Part shown: positions 1 through 12,417 of the stretch, in pieces | Position numbering within the stretch: the stretch's first letter is position 1 | How the letters are laid out: each line of letters begins with the position of its first letter | Assembly: GCF_003984625.1 (NCBI RefSeq) | Contig: NZ_RWKH01000034.1 | Location: 1 to 41,247 of the forward strand | Length of the DNA stretch: 41,247 nt | DNA from: Variovorax sp. DXTD-1 | GTDB taxonomy: Bacteria; Pseudomonadota; Gammaproteobacteria; Burkholderiales; Burkholderiaceae_C | Direction of reading: 5' to 3' | Translations under genes and position numbers: made by a program | The notes under the pieces: model-generated | Database searches by the model: none | What the model saw: only the letters and a program-made list of their open reading frames with translations | Told to the model about the DNA's origin: nothing

Positions 1-17
1 AGCGTAAAGAGTACCGG

Positions 18-93
18 AGGGGTATAGCTCAATTGGCAGAGCGTCGGTCTCCAAAACCGAAGGTTGTAGGTTCGATTCCTACTGCCCCTGCCA
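18..93 (+). tRNA. tRNA-Trp (anticodon CCA)
   Basis: A complete cloverleaf with an encoded CCA end. The acceptor arms AGGGGTA and TGCCCCT pair over seven positions (one T·G). The anticodon stem TCGGT/ACCGA (44-48/56-60) encloses the loop CTCCAAA, putting anticodon CCA at 51-53. The T-loop TTCGATT is standard. The 1-17 sequence before it holds no feature I can name. A tRNA-Trp directly before secE-nusG is a common arrangement in proteobacteria and fits the genes downstream. Confidence 0.97.
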
Positions 94-112
94 CCTAGGT
101 GGCGCCCCGAAA

Positions 113-168
113 AGCCCATCGTTGACCCGATGGGAGGCTAAAAAAGCCCATCGTGACCCGATGGGCTT
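113..168 (+). repeat. Tandem pair of near-identical hairpins between tRNA-Trp and secE
   Basis: Two hairpins lie head to tail. The first pairs CCCATCG (115-121) with CGATGGG (128-134). The second pairs AAGCCCATCG (144-153) with CGATGGGCTT (159-168). Loops are TTGACC and TGACC, so the two units are nearly the same sequence, separated by an A-rich stretch. The second is stronger (10 bp) and ends in TT then CGG, so it has no real U-tract. It may be a weak terminator or a 3' end/processing signal for the tRNA. The duplication itself is directly visible. Confidence 0.75.
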
Positions 169-228
169 CGGCGTCTCAAGAAGACGCATTGAATTGAAGG
201 CCGGAAGGCCGCAGGAAATCAGCCAAAC

Positions 229-612
229 ATGGCCACTTCTCAAATCGAAACCGTGAGCACGGGTGCCGACAAGGCCAAATTGGCTGTGTCGGTGCTGCTG
301 GCAGTGGGCGCCATCGTCGCGTTCTATCTGCTCGCGCGTCAAGGCTCGCTGGTGCAATGGGCTGCGCTGCTGGTCGGCCTGGCCGCGGCTGTGGGCGCGT
401 TCGGCAGTTCGGAGAATGGCCGCCAGTTGTGGGCTTTTGGCCGCGACTCGTGGCGCGAGGTCAAGAAGGTCGTCTGGCCGGCCCGCAAAGAAGCAATGCA
501 GATGACGGCTTACGTGTTTGCCTTCGTGGCAGTCATGTCCGTCTTCCTCTGGCTCACCGACAAGACGCTCGAATGGGTGTTTTTCGACCTCATTCTGGGC
601 TGGAGAAAATAA
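229..612 (+). CDS. secE: Preprotein translocase subunit SecE
   Basis: SecE is the small essential subunit of the SecYEG channel in the inner membrane; it clamps SecY. The 127-residue product has three hydrophobic segments (about residues 18-36, 42-60 and 93-118), as in the long proteobacterial SecE form. It carries the conserved cytoplasmic amphipathic motif before the last helix (SWREVKKVVWPARKEA), the family hallmark. The ATG at 229 gives the expected N terminus. Its stop abuts the nusG start with no gap, so the two are translationally coupled, the standard secE-nusG arrangement. Confidence 0.97.
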   Translation: MATSQIETVSTGADKAKLAVSVLLAVGAIVAFYLLARQGSLVQWAALLVGLAAAVGAFGSSENGRQLWAFGRDSWREVKKVVWPARKEAMQMTAYVFAFVAVMSVFLWLTDKTLEWVFFDLILGWRK

Positions 613-1224
613 ATGACTGACGACGCTGTTGAAACCACGCCGAGCAGCCCGGAAGAGGAAAACACCTCCGTGCTGGCTCCTGCCGCCAACCCTGATTTGC
701 GTTGGTACGTGGTGCATGCCTACTCGGGCATGGAAAAGGCCGTCGAACGCAACATCACCGAGCGCATCAACCGCGCCGGCATGCAGGACAAGTTCGGCCG
801 CATCCTGGTTCCGACCGAAGAAGTGGTCGAAATCAAGAACGGCCAGAAGCGCACCACCGAGCGCCGCTTCTTCCCGGGCTATGTGCTGGTCGAAATGATC
901 ATGGACGACGAGAGCTGGCACCTGGTGAAGCACACCAACAAGGTGACGGGTTTTGTCGGTGGCGCCAAGAACCGCCCGGCCCCGATCTCGCAGAAAGAGG
1001 TCGAGGACATCGTCAGCCAGATGCAGCAGGGCACCGAGAAGCCGCGCCACAAGGTCGAGTTCACCGTGGGCGAATTCGTGCGCGTCAAGGAAGGCCCGTT
1101 CACCGACTTCAACGGCACCGTTGAAGACGTGAACTACGAAAAGAGCAAGGTCAGCGTGTCGGTCATGATTTTCGGCCGCGCGACGCCTGTGGAGCTCGAA
1201 TTCGGCCAGGTCGAGAAGACCTGA
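613..1224 (+). CDS. nusG: Transcription termination/antitermination factor NusG
   Basis: NusG binds RNA polymerase through its N-terminal NGN domain and links it to Rho or ribosomal protein S10 through its C-terminal KOW domain. The 203-residue product has an acidic, poorly conserved leader of about 25 residues, then the NGN core starting RWYVVHAYSGMEKAVERN, the segment FFPGYVLVEM, and a KOW domain starting near VGEFVRVKEGPFTDFNGTVE. Length is slightly above E. coli NusG because of the leader. The ATG follows the secE stop directly (TAA then ATG), which fixes the start. Confidence 0.98.
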   Translation: MTDDAVETTPSSPEEENTSVLAPAANPDLRWYVVHAYSGMEKAVERNITERINRAGMQDKFGRILVPTEEVVEIKNGQKRTTERRFFPGYVLVEMIMDDESWHLVKHTNKVTGFVGGAKNRPAPISQKEVEDIVSQMQQGTEKPRHKVEFTVGEFVRVKEGPFTDFNGTVEDVNYEKSKVSVSVMIFGRATPVELEFGQVEKT

Positions 1225-1360
1225 GTCCTCCGGTCTCCGGACCGGAACCATTTCCGGCTGCGCGTTGTCCGACTCGGCGCGCGGCCTTGATCGAAGAGTC
1301 GTTTAACCCCGGGGAGCCGAGGCGAGAGCCAAGGCGATATCACCCGCAAGGAGCAAAAAC
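1225..1360 (+). promoter_or_regulatory. nusG-rplK spacer, probable 5' leader of the L11-L1 operon
   Basis: This 136-base spacer contains no open gene. A small hairpin pairs CCGGT (1230-1234) with ACCGG (1241-1245). A purine-rich ribosome-binding sequence (AAGGAGC) lies just before rplK. In many bacteria the L11 operon leader is the target of feedback repression by free L1 protein, so such a site is expected here. I could not identify the L1-binding motif with certainty, so that role is inferred from the gene order alone. Confidence 0.4.
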
Positions 1361-1792
1361 ATGGCGAAAAAAATCGTCGGCTTCGTCAAGCTGCAAGTAC
1401 CAGCTGGCAAGGCCAACCCATCACCACCCATCGGTCCCGCACTGGGCCAGCGTGGTTTGAACATCATGGAGTTCTGCAAGGCGTTCAATGCGCAAACGCA
1501 GAGCTACGAGCCGGGTCTGGCGCTGCCGGTGGTCATCACCGCGTTCGCCGACAAGAGCTTCACCTTCATCATCAAGTCGCCCCCGGCTGGCGTGCTGATC
1601 AAGAAGGCGATCAAGCTGGACAAGGGCTCGGCCCGTCCGCACACCGACAAGGTCGGCAAGATCACGCGCGCTCAGCTCGAAGAAATCGCCAAGACCAAGA
1701 TGAAGGACCTGACGGCCGCCGATATGGACGCCGCGGTTCGCACCATCGCCGGTACTGCCCGTTCGATGGGCGTGAATGTGGAGGGCGTGTAA
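1361..1792 (+). CDS. rplK: 50S ribosomal protein L11
   Basis: L11 forms the base of the ribosomal stalk together with 23S rRNA and is the site of action of thiostrepton and of RelA signalling. The 143-residue product matches the family length. It shows the proline-rich N-terminal domain (VPAGKANPSPPIGPALGQRG), the linker with ITAFADKSFTFIIKSPP, and the C-terminal rRNA-binding domain ending in RTIAGTARSMGVNVEG. The ATG at 1361 follows AAGGAGC at a good distance. The stop TAA is followed immediately by the rplA ATG. Confidence 0.98.
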   Translation: MAKKIVGFVKLQVPAGKANPSPPIGPALGQRGLNIMEFCKAFNAQTQSYEPGLALPVVITAFADKSFTFIIKSPPAGVLIKKAIKLDKGSARPHTDKVGKITRAQLEEIAKTKMKDLTAADMDAAVRTIAGTARSMGVNVEGV

Positions 1793-2491
1793 ATGTCCAA
1801 GATCACCAAGAAGCAAAAAGCGCTCGCAGGCAAGGTCGACAGCAACAAGCTGTACCCGCTGGCTGACGCCATCGGCCTCGTGAAGGAAGCCGCCACCGCC
1901 AAGTTCGACGAATCGATCGACGTGGCCGTGCAGCTCGGCATCGACGCGAAGAAGTCTGACCAGGTCGTGCGTGGCGCCGTCGTGCTGCCCAACGGCACCG
2001 GCAAGACCAAGCGCGTGGCCGTGTTCGCCCAAGGCGCCAAGGCTGACGAAGCCAAGGCTGCCGGCGCCGACATCGTCGGCATGGACGACCTCGCTGCAAT
2101 GGTCAAGGCTGGCGACATGCCTTTCGACGTCGTGATTGCCGCCCCCGACGCAATGCGCGTGGTCGGTACGCTCGGCCAGATCCTCGGCCCGCGGGGCCTG
2201 ATGCCCAACCCCAAGGTCGGCACCGTGACCCCGGACGTCGCCACGGCCGTGAAGAACGCCAAGGCTGGCCAGGTTCAGTTCCGCGTCGACAAGGCCGGCA
2301 TCGTGCACGGCACGATCGGCCGCCGTTCGTTCGACACCGACAAGCTGCAGGGCAACCTCGCCGCGCTGATCGACGCTCTGGTCAAGGCCAAGCCGGCGAC
2401 GAGCAAGGGCGTGTACCTGCGCAAGGTGGCTGTTTCGTCGACCATGGGTCTGGGTGTCCGCGTGGACACGCAAACCATTTCGGCGAGCTAA
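1793..2491 (+). CDS. rplA: 50S ribosomal protein L1
   Basis: L1 builds the mobile L1 stalk, which helps release E-site tRNA, and is often a translational repressor of its own operon. The 232-residue product has the usual length and typical segments: FDESIDVAVQLGIDAKKSDQ near the N terminus, GTGKTKRVAVFA, the second-domain signature LGQILGPRGLMPNPKVGTVT, and the closing VYLRKVAVSSTMGLGVRVDT. It begins directly after the rplK stop, so the pair is translationally coupled. A 247-base structured leader separates it from rplJ. Confidence 0.98.
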   Translation: MSKITKKQKALAGKVDSNKLYPLADAIGLVKEAATAKFDESIDVAVQLGIDAKKSDQVVRGAVVLPNGTGKTKRVAVFAQGAKADEAKAAGADIVGMDDLAAMVKAGDMPFDVVIAAPDAMRVVGTLGQILGPRGLMPNPKVGTVTPDVATAVKNAKAGQVQFRVDKAGIVHGTIGRRSFDTDKLQGNLAALIDALVKAKPATSKGVYLRKVAVSSTMGLGVRVDTQTISAS

Positions 2492-2738
2492 AGAGATTTG
2501 CCCGGCTCTGAAAAGAGCAGGGCGAATGTGGTGGGTCGCGGCAGCTTCGGTTGCCGCGAGCCATCCAAGACCGCTGGTGTGCAGGGCGCTGCACTTAATC
2601 GCCGGATCGATCCTTCCGGTATCCAGCGCAGATGGCGACCCCACTGCAAGGAATTTGATTTTTGTTCCGAAACAGTTGGTCGCTGCATGAAGCGCGATCC
2701 GAGGCCCTGGCCGAAGGTCGCATTAAAAGGAGTAGACC
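2492..2738 (+). promoter_or_regulatory. rplJ leader (L10-type leader RNA)
   Basis: This gene-free 247-base stretch precedes rplJ, where bacteria usually carry the L10 leader: an mRNA structure bound by the L10-(L12)4 complex to repress rplJL translation. A very stable hairpin pairs TCGCGGCAGC (2536-2545) with GTTGCCGCGA (2550-2559) across a C(TTCG)G tetraloop, one G·T pair near the loop. Further short complementarities occur downstream. The rplJ ribosome-binding site AAAAGGAGT lies at 2726-2734. The position and the hairpin are seen; the L10-binding role is known for this gene context and not demonstrated here. Confidence 0.65.
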
Positions 2739-3272
2739 TTGAGTCTGAATCGCAGTGAGAAAGAAGCGGTCATCAGTGATGTGACCAGCCTCGCCGCTAA
2801 AGCTCAAACGCTCGTGATGGCGGAATACCGTGGCATCACGGTTGCCGATATGACCAAACTGCGCACCGAAGCTCGCAGCAAGGGTGTGACTCTCAGCGTG
2901 TTGAAGAACACGCTGGCACGCCGTGCTGTGGCTGGTAGCGCATTCGAAGTCGTCGGTGACCAGATGACCGGTCCGCTGATCTACGGCTTTTCCGAAGACG
3001 CAGTGGCCGCCGCCAAGGTGGTGGCCGACTTCGCGAAGACCAACGACAAGTTGGTGATTCGCGGCGGCGCGTTTGGCGGCAAGGTCCTGGACGTCGAGGG
3101 CGTGAAGCAACTGGCCAACATCCCTTCCAAGGAAGTGCTGTTGTCGCAATTGCTGGGCTTGATGCAATCCCCGATCTCTCGTACCGCTCGCGTGCTCGCG
3201 GCGCTGGCCGAGAAGCGCGGTGGTGGCGAAGCTGCACCCGCCGATGCACCGGCAGAAGCGCAGGCCGCTTGA
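2739..3272 (+). CDS. rplJ: 50S ribosomal protein L10
   Basis: L10 anchors the L7/L12 dimers to the ribosome and, in complex with them, represses its own operon. The 177-residue product begins MSLNRSEKEAVISDVTSLAA, has the conserved MAEYRGITVADMTKLR and VLKNTLARRAV segments, and ends with an alanine- and glutamate-rich tail that carries the L12-binding helix upstream. The start is TTG at 2739, supported by the strong AAAAGGAGT site 5' of it and by the expected N terminus. A rare start codon here could contribute to stoichiometric control relative to rplL. Confidence 0.97.
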   Translation: MSLNRSEKEAVISDVTSLAAKAQTLVMAEYRGITVADMTKLRTEARSKGVTLSVLKNTLARRAVAGSAFEVVGDQMTGPLIYGFSEDAVAAAKVVADFAKTNDKLVIRGGAFGGKVLDVEGVKQLANIPSKEVLLSQLLGLMQSPISRTARVLAALAEKRGGGEAAPADAPAEAQAA

Positions 3273-3315
3273 GCCTTGCGTTTGAAATATTCAACCCAAT
3301 TGTTAGGAAACAAAA

Positions 3316-3693
3316 ATGGCATTCGATAAAGACGCATTTCTGACCGCGCTCGACAGCATGACGGTCCTGGAACTCAACGACCTGGTGAAAGCCATCGAAG
3401 AGAAGTTCGGCGTGAGCGCCGCTGCAATGGCTGCCCCCGCCGGCGCTGGTGGTGGTGCTACCGCCGCTGCTGCCGAAGAGCAGACCGAGTTCAACGTCAT
3501 GCTGATGGATGCAGGCGCGAACAAGGTTTCGGCCATCAAGGCCGTGCGCGAAATCACGGGCCTGGGCCTCAAGGAAGCCAAGGACCTGGTGGAAGCCGCT
3601 CCCAAGGCTGTCAAGGAAGGCCTGTCGAAGGCTGACGCCGAAGCCGCCAAGAAGAAGCTGGAAGACGCTGGCGCCAAGGTGGAACTGAAGTAA
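3316..3693 (+). CDS. rplL: 50S ribosomal protein L7/L12
   Basis: L7/L12 is the multicopy stalk protein that recruits translational GTPases. The 125-residue product has the N-terminal dimerisation domain (SMTVLELNDLVKAIEEKFGV), an alanine- and glycine-rich hinge (about residues 36-54), and the C-terminal domain with EKTEF-type start (EEQTEFNVMLMDAGANKVSA), ITGLGLKEAKDLVEAAPK and the ending KLEDAGAKVELK. It starts 43 bases after rplJ, behind TTAGGAAAC. A hairpin lies just downstream, before rpoB. Confidence 0.99.
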   Translation: MAFDKDAFLTALDSMTVLELNDLVKAIEEKFGVSAAAMAAPAGAGGGATAAAAEEQTEFNVMLMDAGANKVSAIKAVREITGLGLKEAKDLVEAAPKAVKEGLSKADAEAAKKKLEDAGAKVELK

Positions 3694-3709
3694 TTCAGAC
3701 CCCCTAGAG

Positions 3710-3743
3710 GGCTGGAGGTGCCTGAAAAGGCCCTCCAGCCTTT
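3710..3743 (+). terminator. Hairpin after rplL (attenuator or processing site)
   Basis: GGCTGGAGG (3710-3718) pairs perfectly with CCTCCAGCC (3732-3740), followed by TTT only. In E. coli the rplL-rpoB spacer holds an attenuator and an RNase III site that lower rpoBC expression relative to ribosomal proteins. This hairpin is in the same place. The short T-run suggests partial termination, which is an inference. Confidence 0.7.
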
Positions 3744-3763
3744 GCCGCTTTCAGAGCGCACCC

Positions 3764-3790
3764 AAAAGACGCCGTCTCTATGCGTTTTTT
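3764..3790 (+). terminator. Second terminator-like hairpin in the rplL-rpoB spacer
   Basis: AAAGACGC (3765-3772, one G·T pair) can pair with GCGTTTTT (3782-3789), so the T-run doubles as the 3' arm of the stem, followed by TGAG. This A/T-flanked form is typical of a rho-independent site able to work on either strand. Together with the hairpin at 3710 it makes a two-step attenuator arrangement before rpoB plausible. The rest of the spacer (3791-3943) shows no gene. Confidence 0.5.
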
Positions 3791-3943
3791 GAGTGTCTTC
3801 TGACCCCGACTGCAGAAGACCCCTTGGTTCGGGCGATGTGCAACGCATCGCTGTCCGCCAACGGCTGGTAGTGGCCAGCCGCCAAGCAGTAGTGCCTCGG
3901 CATTGCTGACAAGTCGCTGAAGATCTCAAGCTCCGGAGCTCTC

Positions 3944-6900
3944 ATGGCCCAATCGTCCGCGTACAGTTACACCGAACGCAAGCGCATCCGAAAAAGTTTC
4001 GGTAACCGCGACAGCGTCGTCGAAATCCCCTACCTGCTGCAGATGCAAAAGGACGCGTACACCGCGTTCCTGCAAGCCGGCATTCCGCCCAAACAACGCA
4101 CCGTCGAAGGCCTGCAGGCCGCGTTCGACGCAGCCTTCCCGATCGTCTCGCACAATGGTTTTGTCGAGATGAAGTTCCTCGAGTACAACCTCGCGAAGCC
4201 GGCCTTCGACGTGCGCGAATGCCAGACCCGCGGCCTGACCTTCGCCTCGGCCGTGCGCGCCAAGGTCCAGCTCATCATCTATGACCGCGAGTCGTCGACG
4301 TCGCAGTCGAAGGTGGTCAAGGAAGTGAAGGAACAAGAGGTCTACATGGGCGAAGTGCCGCTCATGACCGAAAAGGGTTCGTTCATCATCAACGGCACCG
4401 AGCGCGTGATCGTCTCGCAGCTGCATCGTTCGCCCGGCGTGTTCTTCGAACACGACAAGGGCAAGACGCACAGCTCGGGCAAGCTGCTGTTCTCGGCCCG
4501 CGTGATTCCCTACCGCGGCTCGTGGCTCGACTTCGAGTTCGACCCGAAGGACATGCTGTACTTCCGCGTCGACCGTCGCCGCAAGATGCCCGTGACGATC
4601 CTGCTGAAGGCCATCGGCCTGAACCCGGAATCGATCCTCGCGAACTTCTTCGTGAACGACAACTTCCGCCTGATGGACAGCGGCGCGCAGATGGAATTCG
4701 TTCCCGAGCGCCTGCGCGGCGAAGTCGCGCGCTTCGACATCACCGACAAGTCGGGCAAGGTCGTGGTCGCCAAGGACAAGCGCGTCACCGCGCGCCACAC
4801 GCGTGAGCTCGAGCAGTCGGGCACCACGCACATCAGCGTGCCGGAAGACTTCCTGGTCGGCCGCGTCATTGCCCGCAACATCGTCGACGCCGACTCCGGC
4901 GAAATCCTGGCCAAGGCCAACGACGAGCTGACCGAAGCGCTACTCAAGAAGCTGCGCACGGCAGGCGTGCAGGACATCCAGGTCATTTACACCAACGAAC
5001 TCGACCAGGGCGCGTACATCTCGCAAACCCTGCGCATCGACGAAACGGTGGACGAGTTTGCCGCCCGAGTGGCCATCTACCGCATGATGCGCCCCGGCGA
5101 GCCGCCGACGGAAGATGCCGTGCAGGCCCTGTTCCAGCGCCTGTTCTACAACCCGGACACGTACGACCTGTCGCGCGTCGGCCGCATGAAGTTCAACGCC
5201 AAGGTCGGCCGCGACGAATCGACCGGCCCGATGGTGCTGACCAACGAAGACATCCTGGCCGTGGTCAAGATTCTCGTTGACCTGCGCAACGGCAACGGCG
5301 AAGTCGACGACATCGACCACCTGGGCAACCGCCGCGTGCGTTGCGTCGGCGAACTGGCCGAAAACCAGTACCGCACCGGCCTCGCCCGTATCGAGAAGGC
5401 CGTGAAGGAGCGTCTGGGCCAGGCGGAGCAAGAGCCGCTGATGCCGCACGACCTGATCAACAGCAAGCCGATCTCGGCCGCGCTGAAGGAATTCTTCGGT
5501 GCCTCGCAGCTGTCGCAGTTCATGGACCAGACGAACCCGCTGTCCGAAATCACCCACAAGCGCCGCGTGTCGGCCCTTGGCCCGGGTGGTTTGACGCGCG
5601 AGCGTGCAGGCTTCGAAGTGCGCGACGTGCACGTGACCCATTACGGCCGCGTGTGCCCGATCGAAACGCCTGAAGGCCCGAACATCGGCCTGATCAATTC
5701 GCTGGCCCTGTACGCCCGCCTGAACGAATACGGCTTCATCGAGACGCCGTACCGCCGGGTGGTGGATGGCAAGGTCACGATGGACATCGACTACCTGTCG
5801 GCCATCGAAGAAGGCAAGTACGTCATCGCCCAGGCCAATGCGGTGCTGGACAAGGACGGCAAGCTGATCGGCGACCTGGTCTCCGCGCGTGAAGCCGGCG
5901 AATCGATCCTGGTGGGGGCAGAGCGCGTCCAGTACATGGACGTGTCGCCCGCGCAGATCGTGTCGGTGGCCGCCTCGCTCGTTCCGTTCCTCGAGCACGA
6001 CGACGCGAACCGCGCGCTGATGGGCGCCAACATGCAGCGCCAGGCCGTGCCTGTGCTGCGTCCTGAGAAGCCGATCGTCGGTACCGGTATCGAGCGCGTT
6101 TCCGCGGTCGACTCGGGCACCGTGGTCACGGCCACCCGCGGCGGTATCGTCGATTACGTCGACGCGACCCGCATCGTGGTGCGCGTGAACGACGCCGAAG
6201 CGGCTGCAGGTGAAGTCGGTGTGGACATCTACAACCTGATCAAGTATCAGCGTTCGAACCAGAACACCAACATCCACCAGCGTCCGATCGTCAAGCGCGG
6301 CGACAAGATCGCCAAGGGCGACGTGGTGGCCGATGGCGCATCGACCGACCTCGGCGAACTGGCTCTCGGCCAGAACATGCTGATCGCGTTCATGCCCTGG
6401 AACGGCTACAACTTCGAAGACTCGATCCTGATCTCCGAACGCGTCGTCGCGGAAGACCGCTACACCTCGATCCACATCGAGGAACTGGTGGTGATGGCTC
6501 GCGACACCAAGCTGGGTGCCGAAGAAATCACGCGCGACATTCCGAACCTGGCCGAGCAGCAGCTCAACCGCCTCGACGAATCCGGCATCATCTACGTCGG
6601 CGCCGAAGTGCAGCCGGGCGACACGCTGGTGGGCAAGGTCACGCCGAAGGGCGAGACCACGCTGACGCCTGAAGAGAAGCTGCTTCGCGCCATCTTCGGC
6701 GAGAAGGCTTCCGACGTGAAGGACACCTCGCTGCGTGTGGATCAAGGCTCGCAAGGCACCGTGATCGACGTGCAGGTGTTCACCCGCGAAGGCATCACGC
6801 GCGACAAGCGCGCCCAGCAGATCATCGACGACGAGCTCAAGCGCTTCCGCCTCGACCTGAACGACCAGCTTCGCATCGTCGAAGCCGACGCGTTCGACCG

Positions 6901-8068
6901 TATCGAGAAGCTCCTGACCGGCAAGGTCGCCAACGGCGGCCCGAACAAGCTGGCCAAGGGCACCAAGCTCGACAAGGCTTACCTGTCGTCGGTCGAGAAG
7001 TTCCACTGGTTCGACATCCGCCCGGCGGACGACGAAGTGGCAACGCAGCTCGAGTCGATCAAGAACTCGCTGGAGCAGACGCGCCACAGCTTCGACCTCG
7101 CGTTCGAAGAAAAGCGCAAGAAGCTCACGCAGGGCGACGAGCTGCCCGCGGGCGTGCTCAAGATGGTCAAGGTCTACCTGGCCGTCAAGCGCCGCCTGCA
7201 ACCCGGCGACAAGATGGCCGGCCGCCACGGCAACAAGGGTGTGGTGTCGAAGATCGTTCCGGTCGAAGACATGCCTCACATGGCTGACGGCACCCCGTGC
7301 GACATCTGCCTGAACCCGCTGGGCGTGCCTTCGCGGATGAACGTGGGCCAGGTGCTCGAAGTGCACCTGGGCTGGGCCGGCAAGGGCATCGGCCAGCGCA
7401 TCGGCGACCTGCTGCAGCAAGAGGCCAAGGTGGCCGAGCTGCGCAAGTTCATGGAGCAGCTGTACAACGGCTCGGGCCGCAAGGAAGACCTCAGCAAGCT
7501 GAGCGACACCGACGTGCTCGAAATGGCCGCCAACCTGCAGAGCGGCGCGACCTTCGCCACGCCGGTGTTCGACGGCGCCTCGGAAGAAGAAATCCGCGGC
7601 ATGCTGAAGCTCGCCTACCCGGACGACATCGCCAAGCTCAAGGGCCTGACCGATACCCGTACCCAGGCGTACCTGTTCGACGGCCGCACCGGCGACCAGT
7701 TCGAGCGTCCCGTCACCGTCGGCTACATGCACTTCCTGAAGCTGCATCACCTGGTGGACGACAAGATGCACGCACGTTCGACCGGCCCGTACTCGCTCGT
7801 CACTCAGCAACCGCTGGGCGGCAAGGCGCAATTCGGCGGCCAGCGTTTCGGTGAGATGGAAGTGTGGGCGCTGGAAGCTTACGGCGCCGCCTACGTCCTG
7901 CAGGAAATGCTGACCGTGAAGTCCGACGACGTGCAAGGCCGTACCAAGGTGTACGAAAGCATCGTCAAGGGCGAACACACGATCGAAGCCGGCATGCCGG
8001 AATCGTTCAACGTGCTGGTCAAGGAAATCCGTTCGCTGGGTCTCGACATCGAGCTCGAGCGTTCGTAA
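3944..8068 (+). CDS. rpoB: DNA-directed RNA polymerase subunit beta
   Basis: The beta subunit forms half of the RNA polymerase active cleft. The 1374-residue product is slightly longer than E. coli RpoB (1342) and is collinear with it: N-terminal YSYTERKRIRKSFG, the fork-loop/rifampicin region FGASQLSQFMDQTNPLSEIT followed by HKRRVSALGPGGL, the switch region GRVCPIETPEGPNIGLI, AFMPWNGYNFEDSILISERV, GDKMAGRHGNKGVVSKI, and the C-terminal clamp GGKAQFGGQRFGEMEVWALE. Residues equivalent to E. coli D516, H526 and S531 are the rifampicin-sensitive type. The ATG at 3944 gives the expected N terminus. rpoC follows 20 bases after the stop. Confidence 0.99.
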   Translation: MAQSSAYSYTERKRIRKSFGNRDSVVEIPYLLQMQKDAYTAFLQAGIPPKQRTVEGLQAAFDAAFPIVSHNGFVEMKFLEYNLAKPAFDVRECQTRGLTFASAVRAKVQLIIYDRESSTSQSKVVKEVKEQEVYMGEVPLMTEKGSFIINGTERVIVSQLHRSPGVFFEHDKGKTHSSGKLLFSARVIPYRGSWLDFEFDPKDMLYFRVDRRRKMPVTILLKAIGLNPESILANFFVNDNFRLMDSGAQMEFVPERLRGEVARFDITDKSGKVVVAKDKRVTARHTRELEQSGTTHISVPEDFLVGRVIARNIVDADSGEILAKANDELTEALLKKLRTAGVQDIQVIYTNELDQGAYISQTLRIDETVDEFAARVAIYRMMRPGEPPTEDAVQALFQRLFYNPDTYDLSRVGRMKFNAKVGRDESTGPMVLTNEDILAVVKILVDLRNGNGEVDDIDHLGNRRVRCVGELAENQYRTGLARIEKAVKERLGQAEQEPLMPHDLINSKPISAALKEFFGASQLSQFMDQTNPLSEITHKRRVSALGPGGLTRERAGFEVRDVHVTHYGRVCPIETPEGPNIGLINSLALYARLNEYGFIETPYRRVVDGKVTMDIDYLSAIEEGKYVIAQANAVLDKDGKLIGDLVSAREAGESILVGAERVQYMDVSPAQIVSVAASLVPFLEHDDANRALMGANMQRQAVPVLRPEKPIVGTGIERVSAVDSGTVVTATRGGIVDYVDATRIVVRVNDAEAAAGEVGVDIYNLIKYQRSNQNTNIHQRPIVKRGDKIAKGDVVADGASTDLGELALGQNMLIAFMPWNGYNFEDSILISERVVAEDRYTSIHIEELVVMARDTKLGAEEITRDIPNLAEQQLNRLDESGIIYVGAEVQPGDTLVGKVTPKGETTLTPEEKLLRAIFGEKASDVKDTSLRVDQGSQGTVIDVQVFTREGITRDKRAQQIIDDELKRFRLDLNDQLRIVEADAFDRIEKLLTGKVANGGPNKLAKGTKLDKAYLSSVEKFHWFDIRPADDEVATQLESIKNSLEQTRHSFDLAFEEKRKKLTQGDELPAGVLKMVKVYLAVKRRLQPGDKMAGRHGNKGVVSKIVPVEDMPHMADGTPCDICLNPLGVPSRMNVGQVLEVHLGWAGKGIGQRIGDLLQQEAKVAELRKFMEQLYNGSGRKEDLSKLSDTDVLEMAANLQSGATFATPVFDGASEEEIRGMLKLAYPDDIAKLKGLTDTRTQAYLFDGRTGDQFERPVTVGYMHFLKLHHLVDDKMHARSTGPYSLVTQQPLGGKAQFGGQRFGEMEVWALEAYGAAYVLQEMLTVKSDDVQGRTKVYESIVKGEHTIEAGMPESFNVLVKEIRSLGLDIELERS

Positions 8069-8088
8069 TCAGAAGAGGAAAGAGTCAC

Positions 8089-12318
<4,230 letters not shown>

Positions 12319-12330
12319 CTGGTTAGCATC

Positions 12331-12346
12331 ACCGGTCATGACCGGT
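12331..12346. repeat. 16-base perfect palindrome after rpoC
   Basis: ACCGGTCATGACCGGT reads the same on both strands. It sits 13 bases after the rpoC stop and just before the terminator hairpin. It can form an RNA stem with almost no loop or serve as a dimeric protein-binding site. Its role is unknown. Confidence 0.6.
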
Positions 12347-12351
12347 ATCCG

Positions 12352-12387
12352 ACGCCCCCCGACCGCTTCCGGTTGGGGGGCGTTTTT
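12352..12387 (+). terminator. Rho-independent terminator of the rpoBC operon
   Basis: ACGCCCCCCGACC (12352-12364) pairs with GGTTGGGGGGCGT (12371-12383, one G·T pair) around the loop GCTTCC, followed by TTTTC. Long GC-rich stem, short loop and T-run make this a canonical terminator for the ribosomal protein-rpoBC transcript. Confidence 0.93.
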
Positions 12388-12417
12388 CTTTGAGCTTTCC
12401 ATGAGGCGTTTTCGTCG

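Noticed and set aside
4940..7978. Long - strand open frame opposite rpoB
   Set aside because: Same antisense-shadow effect as for rpoC; rpoB explains the region.
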